Assembly (NCBI GenBank): GCA_002154585.1
Contig: MUNG01000162.1
Coordinates: 1 to 35,027 of the forward strand
Length of the DNA: 35,027 nucleotides
Direction: 5' to 3'
From: Streptomyces pseudogriseolus
GTDB taxonomy: Bacteria > Actinomycetota > Actinomycetes > Streptomycetales > Streptomycetaceae
Below are positions 1 through 6,798 of the stretch, one piece after another; within the stretch, counting starts at the first letter, position 1, and every line of letters starts with the position of its first letter. A program made the position numbers and the translations under genes. Under the pieces are notes generated by a model. That model worked only from the letters and a program-made list of their open reading frames with translations, was not told the origin of the DNA and did no database searches.

Positions 1-284
1 CTGGGCCGGGCCGCCCCTCCGGGACGGGACGCCGTGGGTACAGGCGCCCCTGTCCCGCCCGTGGGGGTCGGCTCGGCGGTGGACGGCGGCGAGGTCGTGG
101 AGGTCGGCGTCGGCAGCGGGCCCAGCGTCGGCAGGGTCAGGTCGTGGGAGGCGGACGGCCTGGGGCTCGGGGTGCCGTCGTCCTGCGCCACCCACACCCA
201 CACGCCGACGCCGCCCAGGACCAGCGCGGCGGCGCCGCCGGCGATCCACGGGGCGCGCCGGGGCGGGCGACGGTGACGATTCAT
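1..284 (-). CDS. Truncated single-pass membrane or secreted Pro/Thr-rich protein (N-terminal part)
   Basis: The reading frame is open from an ATG at 284 to the window edge, giving 94 residues without a stop. The N-terminus is a basic stretch rich in Arg and Pro, followed by one hydrophobic segment (about residues 13-32, rich in Gly, Ala, Val and Trp). After that comes a low-complexity region rich in Pro, Thr and Ser. This is the usual layout of a signal-anchored or secreted actinobacterial protein whose functional domain lies further downstream, outside the window. An AGGA about 11 nt before the ATG could be the ribosome binding site; in-frame GTG codons at 293 and 290 are alternatives. The function cannot be told from this part. 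Confidence 0.55.
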   Translation of the reverse strand, partial: MNRHRRPPRRAPWIAGGAAALVLGGVGVWVWVAQDDGTPSPRPSASHDLTLPTLGPLPTPTSTTSPPSTAEPTPTGGTGAPVPTASRPGGAARP

Positions 285-494
285 GGTCACCACAGTCCTA
301 TGCGCCTCGCCGAGCCGCCTGTCGTATGGTCCGGCTGCCGCGCGGCCCCTCCGTCCGGTGCGCTCGTACGGGTGACGGACACCGCCGACCGGCGGTCCCG
401 CCCCCGTCGTGAGGTACGCCCCCTTCCCTTACCTCCGAGGTCATCGACCCCGCCCCCCGCCTGGTGCCACGATCACCGCGTACGAGAAACAGAG

Positions 495-533
495 GGACCG
501 ACGGACCGACGATCGGCGGACCGACGACCGACC
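495..533. repeat. Short GGACCGAC direct repeats in the leader of the DUF1330 gene
   Basis: The octamer GGACCGAC occurs at 495-502, 503-510 and 518-525, with a related GACCGACC at 526-533. The array ends just before the ribosome binding site (GGAGG near 540) of the DUF1330 gene, so it probably lies in the 5' leader or promoter. No function is known to me. Confidence 0.6.
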
Positions 534-549
534 AACCGTGGAGGACACC

Positions 550-903
550 ATGACCGCGTACGCCATCGCCCACCTGCGCCCGGCCGCACCGCACCCCGAC
601 ATCGCGGAGTACATGGAGCGCATCTCCGCCACGCTGGAACCGTTCGGCGGCCGCTTCCTGGTGCACGCCACGCGTCACGAGGTGCTGGAGGGCGCCTGGC
701 CCGGACACGTGGTGATGATCGCCTTCCCCGGCCTCACCGAGGCACGGAACTGGTGGGACTCGCCCGCCTACCGGGAGATCGTGCCGCTGCGCGCCCGGCA
801 CATGGAGGGCGACATCATCCTGATCGACGGCGTCCCCGACGGCTACGACCCCGCCGTCAGGGCGGCGGCCCTCCGCAAGGAGCTCGACGCCCCCGCCCGC
901 TGA
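550..903 (+). CDS. DUF1330 family protein
   Basis: This 117-residue protein is recognisable as DUF1330, a small ferredoxin-like alpha/beta fold (dimeric alpha-beta barrel superfamily). Characteristic features are an early AHLRPA strand, a central GGRFLVHA segment, a VMIAFPGLTEARNWWDSPAY segment and a late IILIDGVPDG strand. The start is the ATG at 550, preceded by a good GGAGG at 4-5 nt further upstream than usual minimal spacing; an upstream in-frame ATG at 409 lacks such a site. The family has no firmly established reaction. It lies 86 nt before an SRPBCC protein on the same strand, but each gene has its own ribosome binding site and nothing ties the two functions together. Confidence 0.88.
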   Translation: MTAYAIAHLRPAAPHPDIAEYMERISATLEPFGGRFLVHATRHEVLEGAWPGHVVMIAFPGLTEARNWWDSPAYREIVPLRARHMEGDIILIDGVPDGYDPAVRAAALRKELDAPAR

Positions 904-989
904 CCGCTGGGCAGCCCGGAGGCATCCGGTTACGGTGGAGATGTCCCCTTCGCCCGGGGAGTCGTCCCCGGAGTATCCGGGAGAGAGCC

Positions 990-1439
990 ATGAGTACTCA
1001 GTTCGAGGTCGTCGTGGACGTCGACCGGCCCATCGAGGACGTCTTCGCCTACCTCGCCGACGGACGGAACGACCCCGAGTTCAGCCCCCGCGTCCTGGCG
1101 ATGGAGAAGAGCCCCGACGGCGACACCCATGTGGGCACGGTGTTCCACAGCACGGTGAAGGACGCCGGGATGCGCTCCCAACGGGACTTCGAAATCTATG
1201 AGTTGACCGCACCCACGCGGATGCGGTGGCACGAGGTCTCGCACAACTCCATCACCGCCGAGGAGGGCGGCTACGACCTCGAACCCACATCCGACGGCGG
1301 CACCAGGGTGCGCCTGTTCAACGTGCTCGAAGGGCACGGCGTGGGCAAGGTGCTGCTGCCGCTCGCGGGAAGCGCGGCCCGCAGGGACGCCCCCGCCTTC
1401 GGCCGCCGTATCAAGAAGGCCGTCGAGGCCTCGGCCTGA
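990..1439 (+). CDS. SRPBCC (START/Bet v1-like) family protein
   Basis: A 149-residue single-domain protein of the SRPBCC fold, a hydrophobic-ligand-binding cavity fold that includes polyketide cyclase/dehydrase-like proteins. It opens with the typical first strand (TQFEVVVDVDRPIEDVFAYLAD), followed by the helix region NDPEFSPRV and later strands including MRWHEVSH and TRVRLFNVLEGHG. It ends with a basic C-terminal helix. The start is the ATG at 990 after a GGGAGAG motif about 5-10 nt upstream. Ligand and reaction cannot be predicted. It follows the DUF1330 gene and may be co-transcribed with it. Confidence 0.87.
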   Translation: MSTQFEVVVDVDRPIEDVFAYLADGRNDPEFSPRVLAMEKSPDGDTHVGTVFHSTVKDAGMRSQRDFEIYELTAPTRMRWHEVSHNSITAEEGGYDLEPTSDGGTRVRLFNVLEGHGVGKVLLPLAGSAARRDAPAFGRRIKKAVEASA

Positions 1440-1539
1440 CCGGGACACCGGGCGCGCCCTGGATGGAACGGGGGAGGGCTGGACCGTGTGCCGCGCCCAC
1501 TCACCGTGCGGCGGACACCGCGTCCCCCGGCCGGCGTAG

Positions 1540-1974
<435 letters not shown>

Positions 1975-2001
1975 GGGCCGTCGTCAAATGATCTTCGGCG
2001 T

Positions 2002-2031
2002 TTGTTCAAACGAACAGAGTGGTGTTAGAAG
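2002..2031 (+). promoter_or_regulatory. Promoter with DeoR-type operator before the deoR-like gene
   Basis: An inverted repeat TGTTC-AAAC-GAACA (2003-2016) overlaps a possible -35 (TTGTTC, 2002-2007). A possible -10 (TAGAAG, 2026-2031) follows after 18 nt. The -10 ends 6 nt before the ATG at 2038, and there is no Shine-Dalgarno sequence, so the transcript may be leaderless. The same arrangement (CAAACGAACA, 5 nt, GTGTTAGAA) recurs upstream of the DUF4406 gene at 4004-4027, which supports a shared regulator, probably the DeoR protein itself. Confidence 0.6.
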
Positions 2032-2037
2032 TAGTGC

Positions 2038-2823
2038 ATGAGCGCCGGGGACCGTCTTGACTTGACCCTGAGGCTCGTCCAGAACGCGGGCAAGCTGTCC
2101 GTGTCGGAACTGGCCGAACGCCTCGGCGTCTCGGAGATGACCGTTCGCCGGGACCTGAACGCGCTGGAGAGCCAGGGCCTGCTGCGACGGGTACACGGTG
2201 GTGCCGTTCCCGTGCGTGCGTGGGACGAGGGTGGAGGCTTCCTCGCCCGGCGCGATTGGCAGGCCGCGACCAAGGACCGGCTGGGGGAGGTGGTCGCCGC
2301 GATGATCGAGCCGGGGACAAGGGTGCTGCTGGACGCGGGCACCACCACGGTTCACGTCGCGGAGCACCTGGTGGAGCGCGCTCCGCTCACGGTGGCCGTA
2401 CTGAGCCTGCAGGCAGCCCAAGTCCTGGCGGACAAGCCGGGCATCGAACTACTCGTGGTGGGAGGGCGGTCGCGTCCGGGTGAACGCTCGCTGGTGGGCC
2501 CGCTGGCGACGAGCACCTTGGAGTCCCTGAGCTTCGACTGCTTCGTCATGTCGATCGGCGGGGTCCACGCCGAGCGCGGCTGGACGGAGTTCTCCCTCGA
2601 CGACGCGGCGGTCAAGCAGGTCGGTCTCGTGCAGGCGGCACGCGCCGTCGTGGTGGCCGACGCCACGAAACTCGGGGTGCGAGCGTTCAGCCGGGTGGCT
2701 CCGCTGAGCGCGGCGGGTGCCTTCGTCACCGATGCCGCGGCGGAGGACGCGCAGACCCATCCGAACGGGCCCCAGACCCTCCAGGCGCTGAGGGAGTCCG
2801 GGGTCGAGGTCCACCTGGCGTAA
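2038..2823 (+). CDS. DeoR/GlpR-family transcriptional regulator
   Basis: A 261-residue protein of typical DeoR-family size. Residues about 5-60 form the winged helix-turn-helix (LSVSELAERLGVSEMTVRRDL, then a QGLLRRVHGGA wing). The rest is the DeoRC sugar-phosphate-sensing domain with its hallmark VLLDAGTTTVHVAEHL, the LLVVGGRSRPGERSLVGPLA segment and VVVADATKLG. Family members are usually repressors released by a phosphorylated sugar or nucleoside metabolite. The ATG at 2038 is chosen because the helix-turn-helix begins soon after it and a -10-like hexamer sits at leaderless spacing. No sugar kinase or transporter is adjacent. The nearest genes with a matching operator are the GNAT (2898-3719) and DUF4406 (4149-4526) genes, which are therefore the likely targets. 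Confidence 0.93.
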   Translation: MSAGDRLDLTLRLVQNAGKLSVSELAERLGVSEMTVRRDLNALESQGLLRRVHGGAVPVRAWDEGGGFLARRDWQAATKDRLGEVVAAMIEPGTRVLLDAGTTTVHVAEHLVERAPLTVAVLSLQAAQVLADKPGIELLVVGGRSRPGERSLVGPLATSTLESLSFDCFVMSIGGVHAERGWTEFSLDDAAVKQVGLVQAARAVVVADATKLGVRAFSRVAPLSAAGAFVTDAAAEDAQTHPNGPQTLQALRESGVEVHLA

Positions 2824-2897
2824 TGGCCGACGACCCCGTGCGCGGGCCGGCCCGGCCGCCGGCGATCAGACGCCGTACGCCACGGCTAGTTCGGGGG

Positions 2898-3719
2898 TCA
2901 TGTGACGCCCTGGGGGTGGAAAGCGTGCTCCGTGAAACTGCCACATGCCGTGAACCCCAGGCGCCGGTAGACCGGTTCACCGTCTGCTGACGCCTGCAGT
3001 ACCGCGCGGTACTGGCCGTGTTCGCGTGCCGCGTGGAGCGCGGCCACGGTGATGGCGCCGCCGTAGCCGCGTCGGCGGTGGCCGGCGAGGGTGCTGATGT
3101 TGTAGATGCCGGCCACATCGGCGTGGTGGAAGACTTCCGCCGAGCAGACCGGCTGGTCGCGGTAGTACCCGATGAGGTACTGGGCAGGGCAGTCGGGCCG
3201 GAGGGCCCAGTGGGCCGCGTCGCGGTAGAAGGCCCGCACCGTGGCGGCCGGCGGGTCCCAGTTCGCGGACAGCACGGCGGCATAGTCGGCGAGCTGTTCG
3301 GGGGTCCGCACCTGACGGATGGACAACTCCGCGACGCGGGGGCGGGAGGGGAGCGCGTCGAGGGGCGCCCACATCGCCGTCTCGCGCTCCGTGGCTTCGA
3401 GACCGGCCGCCACGAGCCGGCGGGAGAGATCCGAGGGCGTGGATGCGGGTCCGACCCACCAGGAGAAGGGGCGTCCCGCGGCCTTCAACGTGCGCACCGT
3501 CGCTTCGATGCGAGCCGCGGCCTGCGAGGGAGCGAAGCGTGCCGCCGCCACGATGTTGAACGTGTCGTCGTCGATCCCGCTGTCGGCGATCAGCAGGTCG
3601 TCCGTTTCGGTCACGGTCGCACCGGCGACCTGTCGGTGCAGGTGGGCCGCGTGCTCCGCCAGGTTGGCTTCCATGCGCTCGAGGATGTCCGTTTCACCGA
3701 CACCCGGGCACTGCTTCAT
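2898..3719 (-). CDS. GNAT-family N-acetyltransferase with N-terminal extension
   Basis: Using the ATG at 3719 the protein has 273 residues. The C-terminal half is a GNAT fold: a strand ending [13 protein letters not shown], the acetyl-CoA-binding loop in a [28 protein letters not shown] segment (the R-x-x-G-x-G/A pyrophosphate loop), and a final [15 protein letters not shown] strand. The first half is a conserved partner region of such two-part GNATs. It contains [23 protein letters not shown] and the FSWWVGPAS segment. The start is uncertain: ATGs at 3785 and 3674 are also in frame and none has a strong ribosome binding site. The substrate is unknown. The gene converges on the DeoR-like gene and its promoter carries the same kind of inverted repeat. 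Confidence 0.87.
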   Translation of the reverse strand: MKQCPGVGETDILERMEANLAEHAAHLHRQVAGATVTETDDLLIADSGIDDDTFNIVAAARFAPSQAAARIEATVRTLKAAGRPFSWWVGPASTPSDLSRRLVAAGLEATERETAMWAPLDALPSRPRVAELSIRQVRTPEQLADYAAVLSANWDPPAATVRAFYRDAAHWALRPDCPAQYLIGYYRDQPVCSAEVFHHADVAGIYNISTLAGHRRRGYGGAITVAALHAAREHGQYRAVLQASADGEPVYRRLGFTACGSFTEHAFHPQGVT

Positions 3720-3804
3720 GATTAACGACCGTCTTCTGTCTCTCGGGGTGTCCCGCATGTGCTGGTACGAGGCTCCACACTTCATTCCCGTGATGCGGTG
3801 TCAC

Positions 3805-3843
3805 ACTGTAACAGCAATCGCACATGGCATGTTCGTATGAACG
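3805..3843 (-). promoter_or_regulatory. Operator GTTC-GTAT-GAAC overlapping the probable GNAT promoter
   Basis: The sequence TGTTC-GTAT-GAACG (3830-3843) has the same GTTC-N4-GAAC architecture as the site before the DeoR-like gene. Read on the minus strand, TACAGT (3805-3810) is a fair -10, and the inverted repeat then falls on the -35 position, as expected for a repressor site controlling the GNAT gene. Assignment to the DeoR-like regulator is inference from the shared architecture. Confidence 0.45.
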
Positions 3844-3857
3844 CGAGGATGGTCAAC

Positions 3858-3899
3858 CGCGGCAATCACGCTGCCGCGTAGGCCGACGCCGACGCCGAC
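3858..3899. repeat. Hairpin and GCCGAC triplicate in the GNAT/DUF4406 intergenic region
   Basis: The roughly 430 bases between the GNAT start (3719) and the DUF4406 start (4149) contain no convincing gene. They hold the operator sites listed separately, a perfect inverted repeat CGCGGCA/TGCCGCG with a 7-nt loop (3858-3878), and three tandem GCCGAC units (3882-3899). The role of the hairpin and hexamers is unknown. Confidence 0.5.
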
Positions 3900-3976
3900 G
3901 CCGTCCAGTGCAGGGCACCGACGCCGGCAGTGTCGATCGCCCCTACTTGGGTGTCGCTGCGGACTCTACTCTGCGA

Positions 3977-4028
3977 TGTTCGGCGAGTGAACATGAAAGT
4001 GGTCAAACGAACACTTTCGTGTTAGAAA
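3977..4028 (+). promoter_or_regulatory. Tandem DeoR-type operators and promoter of the DUF4406 gene
   Basis: Two inverted repeats lie close together: TGTTC-N7-GAACA (3977-3993) and TGGTC-AAAC-GAACA (4000-4013). The second is followed after 5 nt by GTGTTAGAA (4019-4027), matching the layout before the DeoR-like gene base for base in the conserved blocks. TAGAAA (4023-4028) would be the -10, which gives a leader of roughly 115 nt before the GTG at 4149. Control by the neighbouring DeoR-type regulator is inferred. Confidence 0.55.
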
Positions 4029-4148
4029 TGGTGATGGTAGGCCGCCGACCGACGGAACCTGACCTCCGTCGGTCGGCGCGGACTCCGACGGGGACGAGCC
4101 CTGCGTCGAAGTCCGCCCCCGCTTCACATCTCGTGGAGGAGACATCCC

Positions 4149-4526
4149 GTGAACCGCCGTCCGCGTCCCTTGATGATCCTCGTCGCCGGACCGTGCCGAT
4201 CGGGCACGGGCGACGACCCGCGCAAGCTGGAGGCGAACGTCCGGGCCATGAACGAGACCGCCCTGGCGCTCTTCCGTGCCGGTCACCTCGGAGTCACCGG
4301 CGAGGCACTCGCCCTCCCGCTGCTGGAGACCGCCGGCAGTACCCGCCCCGGCGATGCCGTCTATGAGGAGATGTTCCACCCCCTCGCCGAGCAACTCCTC
4401 CTCCGCTGCGACGCCGTCCTGCGCATCGGTGGGCCGTCCGAGGGTGCTGACCTGATGGTCGGCCGGGCGCGAGCCTGGGGCAAGGACGTCTACACCAGCC
4501 TGGACGACATCCCGGCCGCCCGGTGA
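4149..4526 (+). CDS. DUF4406 / nucleoside 2-deoxyribosyltransferase-like protein
   Basis: A 125-residue soluble protein that resembles DUF4406, a Rossmann-like family related to nucleoside 2-deoxyribosyltransferases. Recognisable parts are the first strand and loop MILVAGPCRSGTGDDPRKLEA, the helix with NVRAMNETALALFRAGH, and the segment CDAVLRIGGPSEGADLMV, where the GPSEGAD loop is typical of the family. It ends with a short KDVYTSLDDIP strand. The GTG start at 4149 follows a strong GGAGGAG eight bases upstream. No catalytic activity is established for close relatives that I know. A DeoR-type operator pair upstream suggests expression in response to a sugar- or nucleoside-phosphate signal, which would fit a nucleoside-related role, but this is inference. 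Confidence 0.75.
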   Translation: MNRRPRPLMILVAGPCRSGTGDDPRKLEANVRAMNETALALFRAGHLGVTGEALALPLLETAGSTRPGDAVYEEMFHPLAEQLLLRCDAVLRIGGPSEGADLMVGRARAWGKDVYTSLDDIPAAR

Positions 4527-4747
4527 CGAGCGGCGCCGATACGGGAATCTGATCGAGACAGCGGCCGGTCTGCTGGAGGGGGTTGACGCTCCGCTGCCAA
4601 TGGGATCATCACCTTCCCCTTCCCACCCCCTTCCGTGGCACCACGGCGGCGCAAACTGCCCGGTGGCTCCGCGGCGCGCGCCGGGTCGCCGCGCCGCCGG
4701 CGGTGCCCTGCCGCACCCGACGGTTCACCCCTGCACCAGAACCGCGC

Positions 4748-4775
4748 GGCCCGCACCGGACGTCCGGTGCGGGCC
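4748..4775. terminator. Perfect 28-bp palindrome, terminator of the DUF4328 gene
   Basis: A perfect 28-nt palindrome (arms GGCCCGCACCGGAC and its reverse complement) lies immediately beyond the stop codon of the minus-strand DUF4328 gene. It would form a very stable GC hairpin in RNA. No U-tract follows, which is normal for Streptomyces terminators. The 220 bases between it and the DUF4406 gene contain nothing I can identify. Confidence 0.7.
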
Positions 4776-4776
4776 G

Positions 4777-5562
4777 TCACGTGTCGTCCGGTGTGCGTCG
4801 TCGTCTGCCGTCCGGCGCCGGCCGGGGCACCGGGCCGCCCGCCGCCGGATACTGCGGCTCGGGCGGGAACGGGTTCCCCGCCATCGCCTTGGCGTTCTGA
4901 TCCGCCGTCAGCCTGCGGACGAACAGCAGGGCCAGGACCGCGGCGACGATGTCGAGGACCGACCCCAGCATCAGCCATCCCGCGGCATCGTGAACCGCCT
5001 GCGGGTCCTCGGCCGCGTCGTACTGCCGCGCGGCAAGCCGGTCGAAGATGTTCGACACGATCCACAGGCTCCACCAGGAATTGAGCAGCCGCTGGTGCCG
5101 CAGCTCGCCCGCGTAGGGGTCCGGCTGGCTGGCGCGCAGGACGTCCTGGGCGATGCCGCGCGGGATCCACAGGTTGGCGAACGGGATGAACCAGCCGCCG
5201 ATCGCCCAGCCCGGCGTGCGGCGCTGCACGTCCGGCGCGAACACCTCCGCGTTGTGACGCACCCGGTGGAACCAGATGATGAACAGTGTCGCCGTCCCGA
5301 TCAGGCCGAGCAGGTACAGCCCGCTGGACCCGGCGATCGCCGTGTCCGCCCGGTCGACCGCGTCCATGTCGATGCCCGTCGGGCCGGTGGACAGCACGTC
5401 CGCCATCACCGACCGCATGTACGCCGCCGCTCCCAGGCTCAGCACGTCGGCGACGATCACGACGGCCAGCAGCGCGGTCACGGCGTGCGCGAGACCCAGC
5501 GGTGAGCGCAGCACGGGTCCGGGACCGGGCATCGGCCGACCGGGCATGGGCGGACAGGCCAT
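4777..5562 (-). CDS. DUF4328 multi-pass membrane protein
   Basis: A 261-residue membrane protein of the actinobacterial DUF4328 family. Four hydrophobic segments are visible: about residues 22-48, 76-96, 125-140 (within the signature GWAIGGWFIPFANLWIPRG) and 190-215. The WFIPFANLW-P signature followed by SWWSLWI is diagnostic. A short Pro-rich N-terminus (MACPPMPGRP) and a Pro/Arg-rich C-terminal tail are probably cytosolic. The start is the ATG at 5562, preceded by a strong AGGGGGG motif. The frame stays open far upstream, but that part has no family similarity. The function of DUF4328 is not known. Confidence 0.88.
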   Translation of the reverse strand: MACPPMPGRPMPGPGPVLRSPLGLAHAVTALLAVVIVADVLSLGAAAYMRSVMADVLSTGPTGIDMDAVDRADTAIAGSSGLYLLGLIGTATLFIIWFHRVRHNAEVFAPDVQRRTPGWAIGGWFIPFANLWIPRGIAQDVLRASQPDPYAGELRHQRLLNSWWSLWIVSNIFDRLAARQYDAAEDPQAVHDAAGWLMLGSVLDIVAAVLALLFVRRLTADQNAKAMAGNPFPPEPQYPAAGGPVPRPAPDGRRRRTPDDT

Positions 5563-5911
5563 GAGGACCCCCCTGAGAAATGCGGTGGACGTGCGGCGCG
5601 CTCTCCCCAGAAACGCCGCGAGATGATCACAGACGAGTGATCGGCTTCCGGACCTTACCCCATCGCCGTTACGGCGTGCCCACGACTGTCGCCGTGACGC
5701 GCGCGAGGCGGCGAGGGCGCCGTGGGTGGCGTGGGCTCCTTCGCCGCCCGTCACGGTCTGCGCGCGCGGAACCTCGTCGAGGAGGTGTACCCGGTCGGGT
5801 CGCGTGGCACCGGCCGACCGGAGTGCCGGCGCACCCGCGTTGCCTGGCTGACGGTCCCCGGCCACTCTTGACCCGCACATGCAGGCTTCGCGCCCGGAGG
5901 CACGCCCCACC
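5563..5911. other. 349-base divergent intergenic region
   Basis: This stretch separates the DUF4328 gene from the deaminase-like gene and should hold both promoters. A perfect inverted repeat GATCAC-N6-GTGATC (5625-5642) lies about 63 nt before the DUF4328 start and could be an operator. A 49-codon frame starting at a GTG at 5722 and ending at 5871 is open, but it has no clear ribosome binding site and no recognisable family, so I do not call it a gene. Confidence 0.5.
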
Positions 5912-6328
5912 ATGCACACGCACGACGTCGACCAGGAACTCGTGGACGCCGCGACCGAGGTCGCCCGTACCCGCTGCCAGGGCGACCGGCACACCATGGC
6001 CGCGGCGGCCCGCGCCGCGGACGGCCGAATCGTCACCGGGGTGAACGCCTACCACTTCACCGGCGGCCCGTGCGCCGAACTGGTCGTCGTCGGCTCGGCC
6101 GCCGCCCAGGGCGCCCACGACTTGGAGACCATCGTCGCCGTCGGCGACCGCGACCGCGGAGTCGTCCCCCCGTGCGGCCGCTGCCGCCAGGCGCTCCTCG
6201 ACTACTTCCCCGCACTTCAGATCGTCGTCGCGACCCCCGACGGCCTCCGCGCCGTCCCCGTCGGCGACCTTCTCCCGCACACCTACGTCTGGGCCGACCA
6301 CCAGCTCGATGCGCCGTCACCGTCCTGA
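5912..6328 (+). CDS. Cytidine/blasticidin-S deaminase-like protein
   Basis: A 138-residue protein with the zinc-dependent cytidine deaminase fold. The active-site motifs are both present: CAE at Cys54-Ala-Glu56 (in FTGGPCAELVV) and PCGRC at Cys88/Cys91, giving three Cys zinc ligands and the proton-shuttling Glu. Length and the GGPCAE context are closer to blasticidin S deaminase-like and small CDA proteins than to the tetrameric housekeeping enzyme. The preferred start is the ATG at 5912, with a GGAGG about 11 nt upstream; an ATG at 5879 is the alternative. The substrate (cytidine, deoxycytidine or a modified nucleoside) cannot be told. It converges with the glutaredoxin-like gene 33 bases away. 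Confidence 0.88.
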   Translation: MHTHDVDQELVDAATEVARTRCQGDRHTMAAAARAADGRIVTGVNAYHFTGGPCAELVVVGSAAAQGAHDLETIVAVGDRDRGVVPPCGRCRQALLDYFPALQIVVATPDGLRAVPVGDLLPHTYVWADHQLDAPSPS

Positions 6329-6361
6329 CCGGATGTCACTTCGGCCCAACGGCCCCGGCGC

Positions 6362-6790
6362 TCACAGCCGTTCGCGCACCCACTCCGGGTCGGGATTGAC
6401 CTGTGCCCGCCCGTCCGGCAGGACGACCGTCGGCACGGTCTCGTTCCCGTCGGCGACCGCCCGCACCGCCGCCGCGGCGGCCGGGTCGCGCCAGATGTCG
6501 ACCCAGTGCGCCCGGCGCGCGTCCCGGCCCAGCCTGAACCGCAGCCGCCGGCAGTACCCGCATCCCGGCCGCCAGTACACCACCGGACGCCCGTCCGCGG
6601 CGCTGCGCCGCCGGGCCTCCTCCGCGCCGAGGGAGGGCGGGAACACCAGCGGCGAGTTCACCGCAGCGAACGCGACGAACGCCAGCAGCATCACCACCGC
6701 CCCGACGGTGCTCCCGTCGGCGAACAGGCCCGCCGAGCCGAACAGGCCGGCGGCTATGAGGAGTACCGGCAGCAGCCGGCCCCGTACCAT
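6362..6790 (-). CDS. Membrane-anchored glutaredoxin/mycoredoxin-like protein
   Basis: A 142-residue protein with two N-terminal membrane segments (about residues 7-24 and 28-47) followed by a thioredoxin-fold domain. The redox motif is CGYC at Cys77-Cys80 in VVYWRPGCGYCRRLRF, the sequence type found in actinobacterial mycoredoxins. The cis-Pro of the fold is in VPTVVLPDG, and the C-terminal helix is PEWVRERL. Such proteins reduce mixed disulfides with mycothiol; the membrane anchor suggests action at the inner face of the membrane. The ATG at 6790 follows a GGGGG motif and lies 8 bases after the LacI gene stop, so the two are probably co-transcribed, although their functions are not obviously connected. 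Confidence 0.85.
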   Translation of the reverse strand: MVRGRLLPVLLIAAGLFGSAGLFADGSTVGAVVMLLAFVAFAAVNSPLVFPPSLGAEEARRRSAADGRPVVYWRPGCGYCRRLRFRLGRDARRAHWVDIWRDPAAAAAVRAVADGNETVPTVVLPDGRAQVNPDPEWVRERL

Positions 6791-6798
6791 CCCGCCCC

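Noticed and set aside
144-1439. One very long open frame covering the DUF1330 region and the SRPBCC gene
   Set aside because: Only the part from 990 is protein-like. The upstream part runs antisense or out of frame to real genes and is Arg/Pro/Gly-rich, as GC-rich non-coding frames usually are.
2843-2854. The CGGGCCGGCCCG palindrome between the convergent DeoR-like and GNAT genes as a terminator
   Set aside because: It has no loop and is a short GC-only palindrome, so a functional hairpin is not convincing.
3931-3957. TGTCGA at 3931 (and at 14717, 13375 and 13731 on either strand) as further ECF42 promoters
   Set aside because: None has CG(A/T)C at the 17-nt distance seen upstream of the YCII gene.
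5722-5871. A 49-codon open frame with protein-like composition in the DUF4328/deaminase intergenic region
   Set aside because: It starts with GTG without a clear ribosome binding site, has no recognisable family, and short open frames are common by chance at this GC content.
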